From assembly GCF_030269925.1 (NCBI RefSeq), contig NC_085124.1:5518001-5582000 (forward strand): DNA of 64,000 bases, written 5' to 3'. The notes beneath the pieces were generated by a model. That model searched no databases, had not been told where the DNA came from, and worked only from the letters and a program-made list of their open reading frames with translations. Position 1 is the first letter of the stretch. Each line of letters opens with the position of its first letter. This DNA is from Bombyx mori. Taxonomy: Eukaryota; Arthropoda; Insecta; Lepidoptera; Bombycidae. Below are positions 11,301 through 21,550 of the stretch, piece after piece. The position numbers and the translations under genes were made by a program.

Positions 11301-13690
11301 ATAACATCGTGTAATAAAAATCAAACCGGCAAAATTATAACTTGCGTAATTACTGGTGGTAGAGCCTCTTGTGAGTCCGCACGGGTAGGTACCACCACTC
11401 TTCTTATATCTGCCGTGAAGTAATAATGAGTTTCGGTTTGAAGGGTGGGGCAGCCTTTGTAACTATACTGAGACCTTAGAACTCATATCTCAAGGTGGGT
11501 GTCGGCATTTACATTGTAGATGTCTATGGGCCCCGGTAACCACTTAACACCAGGTGGGCTGTGAGCTCGTCCACCCATCTATGCAATAAAAAAAAATAAA
11601 AAAACACGCCCCTAAGGCTTCACAACAAATAACCGAAATTCTAAACAAAAAAAAACACATATGCTCGTATTGTTCTCAAATTCAAAACTCCGATTCTATC
11701 TAATGTGCTTGCTACAATCACACTTAGGCAGCAATTCAACCACGAAAAAACCTTCATTGACATCCAGCATCTGCCACACAAAAGGCACGTGCCGAAACTG
11801 ACCAGTCCAGACAACTTTAATCCCGTTTACGTCGGATGGATATTTCATGTTTGCTCACAATAATCCCATTGGTAAAGGATTATCTGTTTTTGCGCAGACC
11901 ACGGCGACCAACCAATATTGCTAATGTTCTTTTCGGAAATCCTTTGTGCGTATTTAGTTTCAAATTTGTTTTTTTTTTATATGCCAAAGCGCCGCCGCGT
12001 CGTCAGATGGAAGGAAATATGTGATAAATGTGTTTATAAATAAATGTGATAAATTAACATTTGAAGAGTGGTCAGAAATGAATGGGTTCGTCGTTGGAGT
12101 ATCTCACCCTATCTCTTGTACACCGGTGGCGTCCTAGTGCTTACAACATGATTCTTTGTTGTTGTGTCAAGAAATCTGTTTTTTTGTTGCAATCCGAGTC
12201 ACCATAGATAATAAGATACACTTAGACACTACCAGTGGAGTGTCCTTGGGTTTCTAGAATTTTTTTTTAATTATTATTTAACTGCGCATGACTTATGTCA
12301 ATAAAGATATTTAATATTAAAAAATGTATCCTAAATATTTCTGAGAGTGTTGTGACAGACGTAACCAACAACGTACCCGTACATTTATTTACAGATAATA
12401 GTAACGTGTCCTATATTACCGAAGATGAAATCTTGTTATATTTGAGCTACTTGGCTGGCCAACAGAATAAGGATTACGGCTGCCTGTACTTACTGTCTTG
12501 TCAGAGACCACACCAGGCTGGCTTATACTCGTCAGGAGCTGATTTACTTCTGCAAGGCACGAAGCTATTCCAAGGGTATGTTAAATTAAATGTGACAATG
12601 CATAAATGACATTTATAGTCAGATAAATAGATTGACATCTCAATAATGTTTGACAGTAGCTTTCCTATGCCTCTAGGGTTAGCTGACGTCCGAAGGTAAC
12701 GGTGATCACTTATCATCATAAATGCTTGTCTGCCATCGACGATTTTTTTTTCTATTGATCACATTATATTTATAAGTTCTCAAAATTCAAAATCTACAAT
12801 AATATTTATAATAAACTGAAATAAATCAAAAAATCTCACAAAGGCTTCTGCAGATTTCAGATTGAACCAATATTAGAGCTTATCATAAATTCTGTTTGAT
12901 TTAAAACCTTTTTATATTCTTTGAGTTCAATTTAGCCAGAACCTGTTAATTTAAATAATTCAAGATTATCTCAAAATATCAACTAAGGTAATCAAAGTAG
13001 ACGTCGCCGGCAAACTGAACGTGAGGTAAAAGTCTCAGCATTCTCGTATTACGCTATTACTTATTATATTTTACATTATATTTACTAATGGTAGGACCTC
13101 TTGTGAGTCGGCGCGGGTAGGTACCACCACCCCGCCTATTTCTGCCGTGAAGCACTAATGCGTTTCGGTTTGAAGGGTGGGGCAGCCGTTGTAACTATAC
13201 TTGAGACCTTAGAACTCATATCTCAAGGTGGGTAGCGCATTTACGTTGTAGATGTCTATGGGCTCCAGTAACCACGTAATACCAGGTGTGCTGTGAGCTC
13301 ATCCACCAATCTGAGCAATAAAAAAAAATGTATAAACCCTATATCATGATTTCTCACGAATCACGAATTCTTCACGGCAGAAATAGGTAGAACGGAGTTA
13401 CTCAACCATAACTTGACACCATAAACCCTAGCGGTATTAAAAATTTAGCAAAATTGTTACCAGCCTAAAAAAGCAATTGCCGAATGCTAAATTAATTGTA
13501 TTATTCTTAAACAAAACCATACTCTTCTTATTTGCGTTGTAATTACCGTTACTGTATATTCATTTTCAATTATTACAGCAATTCCGTCGATTTGGAACAA
13601 TACGAAAACGTCACGTACGGCATTAAGCACGCCGCTGACTGGGGAGAGAGAGGAATGAACTGCGACACAAGATACAGATGTGGAAAATAA
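8062..13690 (+). CDS. Four-exon membrane/secreted protein, insect-type, unnamed
   Basis: Exons 8062-8382, 10439-10562, 12395-12575 and 13579-13690 join in phases 0, 1 and 2 to 738 nt (245 residues plus stop). Every junction has GT/AG ends. The start ATG is preceded by ACCAGG and opens a signal peptide (MVAIIILLSCLTLASG). Residues about 20-107 are polar with N-glycosylation motifs. Exon 2 adds a hydrophobic segment (about 113-136) with a Gly/Ala-rich end. Exons 3-4 form a C-terminal domain with paired cysteines C178/C184 and C237/C243, both C-x5-C, ending in RYRCGK. No enzyme motif is visible. The layout recalls small insect-specific membrane proteins with conserved C-terminal cysteines, but I cannot assign a family or function. 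The gene is convergent with the MCFD2-like gene; its introns hold Helitron, Bm1 and LINE relics. Confidence 0.82.
8513..8731 (-). mobile_element. Lep1-like Helitron copy, intron 1 of the membrane protein gene
   Basis: It starts with A|CTAGCGACCCGCCC (the reverse complement of the GC-rich 3' hairpin and CTAG end) and finishes near a TACATAGTATAAAACAAAG 5' terminus. ACAGACAG simple repeats lie near that end. No coding capacity. Confidence 0.6.
8990..9195 (-). mobile_element. LINE 3' tail, 5'-truncated
   Basis: Antisense tail sequence with CTACCTAG, AGCCTAAGAGGCTAT, GGATCGGAATCGCGAC and TTGAGAAGATCCAGCGA blocks, matching the 3' UTR end of the jockey-clade elements in this window. No coding sequence remains. 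Confidence 0.7.
9501..9782 (-). repeat. Old Bm1 SINE
   Basis: Highly diverged but near complete: TTGCTTAGATGAGTAGAC at the 3' end, ACACGATGTTATTCCTTCA in the body, and the tRNA-like head ending TTTTAGGCCACGACAAC. Confidence 0.75.
9946..10232 (-). repeat. Bm1 SINE, 3'-truncated
   Basis: It contains the antisense body from AGTTACAACGGCTGCC through the intact tRNA-like head (ATTCGAACACCGG B box, CCTTTAGGCCACGACGAC A box). The A-tail part is missing. Confidence 0.9.
10313..10330 (+). repeat. GAT microsatellite
   Basis: Six ATG/GAT units in tandem upstream of exon 2 of the membrane protein gene. Confidence 0.8.
10439..10562 (+). CDS. Exon 2 (membrane segment) of the four-exon protein
   Basis: The acceptor is TTGCAG|GTCTTA and the donor GAAG|GTATGA. 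It codes residues 108-148 plus one base: N-L-T, then VILIVLKALVLAAGFFGAGA, then a WKGGHYYGRS stretch. This single membrane-spanning segment is the strongest structural feature of the protein. Confidence 0.82.
10862..10990 (-). pseudogene. LINE reverse transcriptase C-terminal relic
   Basis: On the minus strand a short frame reads in the style of the end of an RTE- or CR1-type polymerase (a RWTDQIK segment, then AVEWPRAGRDGA), interrupted by stops. Too short to assign a family firmly. Confidence 0.45.
11159..11603 (+). repeat. Complete Bm1 SINE
   Basis: This copy shows the full order: tRNA-like head with A box TGGCCTAAAGG and B box GTTCGAATC, a TAATGAAATACGTACTTAAC body, ACCTCT and TACCACCAC blocks, the GAAACGCATTAC-type region, and a 3' end CCACCCATCTATGCAATAAA with an A-rich tail. 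The polymerase III boxes identify it as tRNA-derived. It lies in intron 2 of the membrane protein gene. Confidence 0.93.
12395..12575 (+). CDS. Exon 3 of the four-exon protein
   Basis: The acceptor is ATTTACAG|ATAATAG and the donor CCAAGG|GTATGT. It codes residues 150-208 with split codons at both ends, including C178 and C184 within DYGCLYLLSCQRP. Phases match exons 2 and 4 exactly, which supports the model. Confidence 0.82.
13085..13328 (+). repeat. Bm1 SINE, head missing
   Basis: Runs from AATGGTAGGACCTCTTGTGA to AGCAATAAAAAAAA. It sits in intron 3 of the membrane protein gene. Confidence 0.9.
13579..13690 (+). CDS. Exon 4 (terminal) of the four-exon protein
   Basis: The acceptor is TATTACAG|CAATTCC. 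It codes residues 210-245 and the TAA at 13688-13690, including C237 and C243 (GMNCDTRYRCGK). Confidence 0.82.
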
Positions 13691-14855
13691 TTATAACCAA
13701 ACACCAACATAATTTATTTAATTCGAGAAAAAAATAGCTCTGTCCTTAAATCAATGAACGTTGATTTACTTTTGCTGTTTTTGTTTTTAATTATATTTTA
13801 TACAATTTTGTTTTAACATTTTCTATTCGTTCTCTGATTAAAAAAGATCTGTTTGAACTGTAAAATATACATTGTAGCGTAAACTTATGTAATTATTAAA
13901 CAAATAATTACAGATTACTTGCGAATATACATGTGTTCCGGTCTCAAAAGTATTTTCGTCAACCATAACCCAGGAAAAAATCATAAGGTTGTTGAATTCA
14001 AAATGATTAAAAAATGTATTTATTATCAGACGCGTTAATTTATTAATTTAATAAATGCTCGCGCGACAAAGATCAATTCACTCAGTCCAATAATGTTTAA
14101 CCAAACATTTACTGAGCTAGATAATTATTTCATCAGCAAGATCACTCTGCTGTAGTTTTGACATTGAGAAATTTTTAAGTTCCTGTCTCACTTAATACAA
14201 AGTAAATAACACAACCACAGCTGCCGAACAGAATGAAATTATAAAGGAAAAAAATATTTACGTACCTATTACGATTTACTTTAAACACTAAAGTACAAAA
14301 CTAATTTAAGAACAACAAAACCGAAGTGAAATTTAAATTTAAATTTCTTTCAACTTGCGATCATGGTTGGAACATTAGGTCAAATTAAAAATTGTACGGC
14401 CATGGGTCTTTGATACGTGTGTGAAATTTTCAAGTTACTCGGACTTCCCGAAAACTACGTCGAAAGACTCTGTTGCATAGTGAGGCCAAGCTAATAAAAT
14501 AGTTTGGAAATAAACAAAACAATTAAGAAGCATCATACCTTTAAATATAATAGTTGTTTTCGAATATATTACAAATTTGTTTGTCGATATAGTAATTTAG
14601 GAATTAACACACACACACACATTTCAAGAAAAACTACCAAAAATAATTACTTATAATTTTAACGATTAATTTATCTCAAATAATTTTGGCCCCAAATTAT
14701 TTTCAACGTAAATAATGCTTGAATTCTACGAGTCACTTGCCGAGATTAGCACAGGGGACATTTTCTACGGAATTCAGACTGGTGGTAAGCACTTCAGAGC
14801 GAAATCCTGCTTTAGGTCTCGAGTTTCAGGTATCGCACGATAAATTAAAATAGTC
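13691..14855. other. Space between convergent genes
   Basis: AT-rich sequence holding the likely 3' UTRs of both neighbours. I see no gene; an ATTAAA near 13894 is a possible poly-A signal for the plus-strand gene. A short CA run lies near 14610. Confidence 0.5.
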
Positions 14856-15001
14856 CTATTTACTACTATCCTGTGCTCTGTTATCGAGTATTCTTGATGC
14901 TTTCTTTGAAGGATTCCTGGCTCTGGCCGCACGGTATTCAGGATACGAGACATAACCGTCGCCGTCTGTGTCATCAAATTGTAAGGTTCGGTCCACCAGC
15001 A
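14856..15001 (-). CDS. MCFD2: Exon 4 (terminal) of the MCFD2-like gene
   Basis: On the minus strand the acceptor is ATTTCAG|TGCTGG. It codes the rest of the split residue V144, EF-hand 2 and a basic C-terminus ending QDSSK, with the TAG stop at 14858-14856. Confidence 0.87.
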
Positions 15002-18000
15002 CTGAAATTAAAATATTGTTATTTGACGGATAAGGTTTTTTTCTTCTTTACTTAGACAAGCAAACCAGTCTGCAGTTGCCTATGGCCGCTTACGAAACAG
15101 TTACCAGGATACGTAAATATCAATTAAGCGCAATCGCCTACCTTCTATACGTAAGGTCAATAACATTGCTATTTGATTGAGTTCCACGATGAAGGAATAG
15201 CATCGTGTAATAAAAATCAAATCCGCAAAATTATAATTTGCGTAATTACTGGTAGTAGGTGGGTCCGCACAGGTAGGTACCACCACCCTGCCTATTTCTG
15301 CCGTGAAGCAGTAATGCGTTTCGGTTTGAAAGGTGGGGCAGCCGTTATAACTATAGGTATACTTGATACCCTAGAACTTATATCTCAAGCTGGGTGGTGC
15401 ATTTACGTTGTGGATGTATATGGGCTCCAGTAACCACTTAACACCAGGTGGGCTGTGAGCTCGTCCACACATTTAAACAATAAAAAAAAGAATATTTCTC
15501 AACCTACCCTAACTTATAAATATGAACGCATAAATGCTTCACGGGAGAGGTAAACTATAAGATGATACCAAATCGGCACAATATTCACTACTAAACCTAC
15601 ACAGACACAGATTACGGGAAGAATTGATACAATATTGCCCTTGTAGGCAGACGAGCATACGGCCCACCTGATGGTGAGTGGTTACCGTCGCCCATGGACT
15701 TCAGCAATGCCAGGAGCAGAGCCAAGCCGCTGCCTACAAATCTAATAGAATAATATAGGAATGCATCAACTACAAGTTCGAGTTTAAAAGACAATAATGT
15801 ATTGACAGTACGTTTCGAAAGTGCTATAGAATTTTATTGTAAACTAGCGACCCGCCCTCGCTTCGCTTCGGAAACATTAAATTTTATTATTGACAGCTTA
15901 GTACCGCGGTTATTGTCGTAACGCGGGTGACGCCGCGGGGCGAGGCTAGTCTAAAAAAGTAGCATAAGTTACTCCTTATATCATCAGTGAAAGTCTCGTC
16001 AAAATCGGTCCAGCCGTTCCAGAGATTAGCCGGAACAAACAGACAGACGGACAGACAAAAATTGTAAAAATTGTTGTTTTGGTGTATGTACCGTATATAT
16101 AGTTATATTCATATGCATGTAGTGAAAAGCGGTTATTTGAATATTACAAACAGGCACTCAAATTTTATTTATATGTAGGTATAGGTAGCGTCTAAATACA
16201 AAATCAAAATAAACTATAACTAATATAATAACTATATACCTAGTCAGGTCATAAATTCTGTCACATGTTTAATGTAAAATAATTGAAACAAGTTTATTCA
16301 TTATGTAACCATTCATATACCAAAATGAACTTAACAAAACATAGATTCTTATGACACTAAAGTTTATTCAAAATGACCTCCGTGATTTTGAATACAGGCC
16401 TTCAATCTGCGCGGACAGTCGTCTATCGCAGCACGAACGAGGTCCATGTCAATATCGGCGGCTGCCTTAATCAAGGATGTCTTGAGTGACTCCAAATTGG
16501 GATGAGGCTTTGAGCACGCCTTTTCCTCCAAGTGTTGCCATATCTTGTAATCTAACGGATTCAAATCTGGACTGGAGGAGGGCCAGTCTTCGTGCCGGAT
16601 GAAGTCGATTTCACGCGCCGCCAGCCAGTCTTGTGTGTTCTTCGCTCTATGAGCTGGCGCCGAATCTTGTTGGAATACCCAGTGCCTGTTATTGAACATG
16701 GTATGAGAAACAGGTTCCACAAGGTTCGTCAGGACTGTATTTTGATACACAACCGCATTAGTTTTTACACCTTTCTCACAAAAATGTACCTCTGTTAAGC
16801 CCCAATAAGAAACTCCCAACCATACCATGAGCGAGGATGGAAAATGACCTCGTTGGACACGCGGAATACGGTTGCTCGCTTCTTCACTACTGTGTGCGTA
16901 CACCTTATCATTTTGTTTGTTGTAGCTCTCTTCTACGGTAAAAATTTTTTCATCCGAAAAAAGAATTTCCCGATATTTTTTTCCCGCGTACCGCTTCAAC
17001 AAAGCGCGGCATCTCTTCAGTCTCAGGTCCATTAGACGAGCATTCAAACGATGTCCTGTTTTTCTTCGATATGCCCGAAGCCCTAAGTCTCCATTTAACA
17101 CCCTTTTCACCGTGGTGCTGCTTAACCCCATCTGAAGGGTCAACAGTTTCTGCTTACGTTTGCGATTTCTTTGAATTCGCGCCTTCACAGCTTTTATCAC
17201 TGCTGGAGTCCTAACAGACCGAGGGGGACCACTTCTTGACCTGTCATCTACACTAGAGTCTTCATTGTATCGTTTGATGGTACGATAAACGAATCTTTTG
17301 GTTATATTCAAAATTTTCAGTATGTTAAAAATTTGAATTGGCGCGTAACCGCAACGATGCAACGCAATAACTGCAACACGGTCTTCTTTAAGCGTCCACT
17401 CCATATTTAAAAATGAGTAAAATTCTAAAAGTATACATTTTTATTTTCATGAACAATTCGAAATTCGAATTCAATACCCTTTTTTGTGGCCAGCATTCTA
17501 AAAGAAAAGTTTTTACTGTGTGACAATACTTATGACCTGACTAGTAATGTTTAAAGTACGAAACTCACCAATAAATGAGTCTAAATCGTTTGCCTCCGGT
17601 TCTATTGAAGAATCGTCATCTGGATTCGGACTTTCATGGTCTAAAGTGTGATAGACAGCCTACGAATAAAGCATATATGTAGTTTATTTCTATAGATCAC
17701 AAATCAAACAAACTACAAGATAATCAAACCAAAAATAGTTACGTCAGAAATGCTCTTATAAATTCAAAATACATTTTAAATATACATTAATTAAAACTTT
17801 CAAACGAAATCTTTTTGTTGTATAAAATTATAGTACTGTAAGGAAATGAGTAGTACAACTTAAGTAATTACAATAATTTTCTATTACGTTAAGTAGTGGC
17901 TTGTCTGTTAGGAACCTGTTGACATGTCCTTCTTCAAACGAGGATTGTGGAGAGTATTAAGCGGTAGGCAGCGGCTTGGCTCTGCCCCTGGCATTGCTGA

Positions 18001-19440
18001 AGTCCATGGGCGACGGTAACCACTCACCATCAGGTGGGCCGTATGATCGTCTGCCTAAAAGGGCAATAAAAAAAAAATACAAAGGAAATAAAACACTAAC
18101 TAAAAAAATCTATTATGTTGCTTTTTTTTTCTACCTAAGCTGATAGCCTTGAGAGGCTATATCAGCGGAATTTTAACTAGTAGGTGAACTCACGGGGCTC
18201 AAACCTGACGACGTTGCCAACACGAACCCTAGCAAGAGCCGTGCTTCGCAGAATTTACCACCGCATCGGAAACACGACCCACTGAGAAGATCCGGCAAGC
18301 AACTCAGTGGGCTGTGTCTGAGGGTTAATTTACGAGAATGATGACCGGTGCTTGAGGTACCTAAAAGCACCGTTAGTGGATAGGGAGGATCCGAAATGAC
18401 GCGTTTGGGGCGACGTCCACTGCTTTCCATTCTGTCCGCAGGATCGGGAATGTAGTTACCGGCGGTTACGATGAGAGGGTTCTCGCGTCGTGCCGCTTTA
18501 TCGAAGTGTTATGTTGCAATGAAAACACATAACAACATTAAACAAAACTATACTGTACTTACTTTTAACATTTCCGAGCCGTCCAATTTCGTATTTCTGT
18601 CAAAATCATGAATTGAAAAATAATGAAACTCCAATTCTTCGGGTGTCATACTAGCCAACATCGCCGGTGTCAATACCTTTGAGTCCTCCTCTAAATGCCT
18701 GGATTATTAAAACAATGGAATCAGTACAAATTCGAGCTATGAATAAATAACGTTATCCTTTAGAACTCAGTTGAAACCTTATAACGAACGATAATACACA
18801 CTGACAGACATATGCTGTCGCGACACTTTTTGTAAATAATAATTTGTTCTACAAAGTCGCAGTACATTATTTTATTCTATTATATCATCAATAGTTTTCG
18901 CAGGACACGCGATCTAAAGAACCTTTTAGGTATTTTTTATACCCTTGCGTTACATTATTGGAGTTTTAGTAAGAATCCCAATTTTTTTTGGAAAAAAATT
19001 ATAGCCTATGTCACTCGGAAATAGTGTAGCTTCCAAGCAGTGAAAGAATTTTTCAAATCGGTTCAGTAGTTTCGGAGCCTATTCAATACAAACAAACAAA
19101 CAAACAAATCTTTCCTCTTTGTAATAATAGTATAGAACTTTGTAATATTAGTAATATTAGTATACATTACCACTCTTATGGGCATTTTAACAACATCGCG
19201 ACTAATATTAAAATTAATCTGTAAAACAACAACTCACTTAGCGTCATGCAGCAGCTGCGAGTCGCCAGTAAAGGAACCTGTCCCCATTGGTTTGTAATGA
19301 TGGTGAGGACGTTCCACCGGCGTCTGCCCCGGCGGATGATGTGGACCTCGACGGAGCGCAAAAACACCATTAATCATCAGTAAAAGATATGCTGAAAACA
19401 AAACAGGCAATTGAATAAATAGCGAATAATTAAAGAGCAT
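14856..19440 (-). CDS. MCFD2: MCFD2-like EF-hand cargo adaptor
   Basis: Exons (transcript order) 19440-19238, 18698-18563, 17659-17569 and 15001-14856 join in phases 2, 0 and 1 to 576 nt (191 residues plus stop), all with GT/AG ends. Residues 1-28 form a signal peptide ending NGVFA. A His/Pro-rich linker follows. EF-hand 1 has loop D99-E110 (DFDRNTKLDGSE), preceded by TPEELEFHYFSIH; an acidic insert separates it from EF-hand 2, loop D154-E165 (DTDGDGYVSYPE). Both loops keep the calcium ligands. In the family, MCFD2 binds the lectin ERGIC-53/LMAN1 and helps glycoproteins leave the ER in a calcium-dependent way; that role here is inferred by homology. The protein is longer than the about 146-residue human one because of the linker. 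All three introns carry transposons. Confidence 0.87.
15172..15489 (+). repeat. Bm1 SINE, head missing
   Basis: Starts within the GAAGGAATAGCATCGTGTAA block and ends AACAATAAAAAAAAG. It lies in intron 3 of the MCFD2-like gene, antisense to the gene. Confidence 0.9.
15633..15740 (-). repeat. Short interspersed repeat, copy 1
   Basis: A family of about 105-120 bp seen four times here (also 17963, 35866 and 37551). The sense strand begins GGTAGGCAGCGGCTTGGCTC, continues through CATTGCTGAAGTCCATGGGC, CACCATCAGGTGGGCCGTAT, and ends GGGCAATAAA. It may be the 3' end of a LINE or SINE that I cannot name. Confidence 0.75.
15844..16102 (-). mobile_element. Lep1-like Helitron copy, intron 3 of MCFD2-like gene
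   Basis: The left end is A|CTAGCGACCCGCCCTCGC (3' hairpin and CTAG, antisense). Then comes the AATCGGTCCAGCCGTTCC block and ACAGACAGACGGACAGAC repeats, ending near CCGTATATATAGT. No coding capacity. Confidence 0.65.
16239..17544 (-). mobile_element. Mori-type (DD37D) mariner, intact transposase
   Basis: About 1.3 kb bounded by inverted ends (left CTAGTCAGGTCATAA at 16240, right TTATGACCTGACTAG ending 17544) with TA on both sides. The left end has one extra C next to its TA. It encodes a complete transposase and lies antisense-free, in the same direction as the host gene, in intron 3 of the MCFD2-like gene. Its right end is only 24 bp from the exon 3 donor side. Confidence 0.93.
16364..17404 (-). 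CDS. Mariner transposase (DD37D), open
   Basis: A 346-residue uninterrupted frame from a true ATG (17404-17402). The N-terminus is a paired helix-turn-helix DNA-binding region (MEWTLKEDRVAVIALHRCG, then SVRTPAVIKAVKARI). The catalytic acidic residues lie in FSDEKIFT, FQQDSAPAH and SPDLNPLD; 37 residues separate the second and third aspartates, which defines the DD37D group known as mori-type in silkworm. Length equals the family norm. It would bind the inverted ends and move the element by cut and paste into TA sites. No stop or frameshift is present, unlike the two related copies at 40569 and 56203, which have different inverted-end sequences. Activity is not shown by sequence alone. Confidence 0.95.
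   Translation of the reverse strand: MEWTLKEDRVAVIALHRCGYAPIQIFNILKILNITKRFVYRTIKRYNEDSSVDDRSRSGPPRSVRTPAVIKAVKARIQRNRKRKQKLLTLQMGLSSTTVKRVLNGDLGLRAYRRKTGHRLNARLMDLRLKRCRALLKRYAGKKYREILFSDEKIFTVEESYNKQNDKVYAHSSEEASNRIPRVQRGHFPSSLMVWLGVSYWGLTEVHFCEKGVKTNAVVYQNTVLTNLVEPVSHTMFNNRHWVFQQDSAPAHRAKNTQDWLAAREIDFIRHEDWPSSSPDLNPLDYKIWQHLEEKACSKPHPNLESLKTSLIKAAADIDMDLVRAAIDDCPRRLKACIQNHGGHFE
17569..17659 (-). CDS. MCFD2: Exon 3 of the MCFD2-like gene
   Basis: The acceptor is TTCGTAG|GCTGTC and the donor TTATTG|GTGAGT on the minus strand. It codes residues 114-143 plus one base, the acidic linker (NPDDDSSIEPEAND) between the EF-hands. Confidence 0.85.
17963..18078 (+). repeat. Short interspersed repeat, copy 2
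   Basis: Same family as 15633-15740 in the opposite orientation, ending GGGCAATAAAAAAAAAA. A TTCTTCAAACGAGGATTGTG block just upstream may belong to the same element. Confidence 0.75.
18121..18509 (-). mobile_element. LINE 3' tail, 5'-truncated
   Basis: Poly-T start, then CTACCTAAGCTGATAGCC, GAGAGGCTAT, CACTGAGAAGATCCGGC, and further in, sequence homologous to the ORF2 end of the LINE at 2381 (GGATCCGAAATGACGCGT, CTTTATCGAAGTG). It lies in intron 2 of the MCFD2-like gene. Confidence 0.8.
18563..18698 (-). CDS. MCFD2: Exon 2 of the MCFD2-like gene (EF-hand 1)
   Basis: The acceptor is AATCCAG|GCATTT and the donor TTAAAA|GTAAGT on the minus strand. It completes K68 and codes residues 69-113, including the first calcium loop. 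Confidence 0.87.
18807..19136 (-). mobile_element. Lep1-like Helitron copy, intron 1 of MCFD2-like gene
   Basis: Its 5' terminus on the minus strand is TCTATACTATTATTACAAAG at 19136. The body matches the copy at 59473 (GCATATGTCTG, GTAGAACAAATT, TTTCGGAGCCTATTCAATAC). The 3' hairpin end is absent. Confidence 0.75.
19238..19440 (-). CDS. MCFD2: Exon 1 of the MCFD2-like gene (signal peptide)
   Basis: Starts at the ATG at 19440-19438 and ends GCTAA|GTGAGT. It codes residues 1-67, the signal peptide and the His/Pro-rich linker (RRGPHHPPGQTPVERPHHHY). The next upstream in-frame region offers no better start. Confidence 0.82.
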
Positions 19441-19551
19441 AATGATTTTTCTTCTCAGGCGTTTGCACTCTTGGCAGACTAGTCGTGATCATCAGTTTGG
19501 GTGGTGGTGCGCTTTACAAAACGTCGCCTTTCCTCGCGGCCCTATCATAGA

Positions 19552-19582
19552 GAGAAGGAGAGAGAGAGAGAGAGAGAGAGAA
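19552..19582 (+). repeat. AG microsatellite
   Basis: About 12 AG units, upstream of the MCFD2-like start; length likely polymorphic. Confidence 0.9.
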
Positions 19583-21012
19583 CATACTTTATTGCACACC
19601 AAAACACATAACATCAGAAAACAGTCAACACGCAGATACGTTTGTACAATAGGCGGTCTTATCGCTAAATGCGATCTCTTCCAGACAACCGTTTTATTAC
19701 CCGAAATTCTGGACAGATAAAGATACAGCAGGTATGTTGCGCTGTATTATTAACAATACATTATTATTATCATAATGATACGATAATGTAAGATGGTGGT
19801 GAAATGAGGAAATAGAACTTTCATTAATTATCACTTCAACTACATTTGGCCTTAATCTAAGGGTATTGAGCACAGTTATTTTGTAAACACTGCGCTAGCT
19901 CACTAATACGCAAGCTGCATTTGCATCTGGTGGGCCATGGCTCGCTAACTCATCTACACAATAAAAAAAAATATGGAAATTTGACCAAATTGGTAAACGT
20001 CAAGATTTTAACACCGAAAACAATTAGTGGCGACCTACAATCATCATCAACCTGTCCGTTGTCGAAAGCTATTGTGTTCGTCCGCATAAAGGGTACGTGG
20101 GCAGCTGGTCCACGGGCCTCATGGGGCAACACAACCCCATAACGGGACCCCATGGCGGGACATCCCGTAGGGTCGCAATATTCACACCTCATTTCACAAG
20201 CACCCTCCCATTACATTTGTCATCGCCTCGTCGAGAGTACTTGAAAATTAAATATTTGCAATGGCATTCTTTATTCATTCGTAATTAGCTCTATCATTGC
20301 CTTATTATTCCTGAATCTAATATGGAACAACTATAATACTAATAGATTAACGATTGATGGTCGACAAATTGATCGCCCCGTTGACCGTAAATGACCAATA
20401 ACTATTGTAAAAGAAGTACAGGTTGAATTACTCGAGTTAAATAAATAAATAAATATAATGTATTATTTTATTTATATCAAAATACAGTTTAGCTTAGTAA
20501 AACTATAGCACAAATTGAGTTGCTCTTATAAAGAGAAATAACATTTAAAGCTATTTCTTCACCACTATTTTTATCTTTTTTATATTTTAATATTTCAAAA
20601 ATGCTTTTATATTTCTAATGTTTTTATGTTTCAATATTCGAAATTCTATTTATGTCATCTTTATAACATATTAACCTCTTTTAAGATTAATCGTATAGAG
20701 GTTACATAAATAAACTTAATGTTCATGTAAAGAAAGTGCACATTCTTTAATTTGTAGATTCTTTAATTTTGCCGCACTTGCCCTTGTTTGGAAAAGAAGT
20801 TCGGATGTAATGTGGAATGTTAATAAAGCAATAGTGTCAGAGATAACAAATATGGCGTCTATTGAAGAAAAAAGTTGTGTGACATTATTTGCTAGTTAGA
20901 ATTTTGTAATTCAATTACAATAAAACATACTTGAAATTCTTCGATGTGCAGAGTAATACACTGGAATTTTATTTGAAATAATTAAAGTGACGAGCTAAAA
21001 ATCATTATATTC
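19583..21012. other. Intergenic sequence, no gene seen
   Basis: Mostly AT-rich. A moderately GC-rich patch at 20085-20170 contains the repeated word GGG(CC)CCCAT and an open frame of about 70 codons, without splice or homology support. Confidence 0.5.
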
Positions 21013-21135
21013 ATTTATTTATTTCTTGTATGGACGCACGGTCCATCTGGTGCTTAGTGGTTTCAGAAATTCAAAGACGGAACGTAAATACCATCACCCA
21101 GCCACGATGAGACGTAAGCTCAAGTCCCCATTATA
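21013..21135 (-). repeat. Very old Bm1-like fragment
   Basis: Diverged antisense 3' half: TCCATCTGGTGCTTAGTGG and GAACGTAAATACC blocks in the expected order and spacing. Confidence 0.5.
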
Positions 21136-21550
21136 TAGTATGTGGTACCACCGAACATAAAAAATATGGACAATGCATTAATCTCACTATTGACATTTTT
21201 AAGATATGTTTGCATTTTCCGAACAACATACCGACGATCGGACTACAGATCTATTTCACCCGTTCGATGGAAGATCTTCCCTTTGTTGTTAACTCTCAAA
21301 ATTATATCGACTATTCCAATCTTTCAAACCCAAAACGCTGGTGACTACTTCGAAGCAGATATAAGCTGCGTGGAGGCATCAATTTATGCAGAATTTACCC
21401 TAGCTCACGCATTAACAATGACTTCAACATCAATACTAAAAGTAACTCAATTATAAAACATTCATTATCCTAAACAATAATTATTATTAACGATAGCTAT
21501 TATTGTTTCTAAGTATTGGCGTTTAAGAACTAAAAGGTGACAAATACAGA

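Noticed and set aside
21142..21456. 104-codon plus-strand frame
   Set aside because: No domain, no splice-supported partner exon, and codon content typical of AT-rich non-coding DNA.
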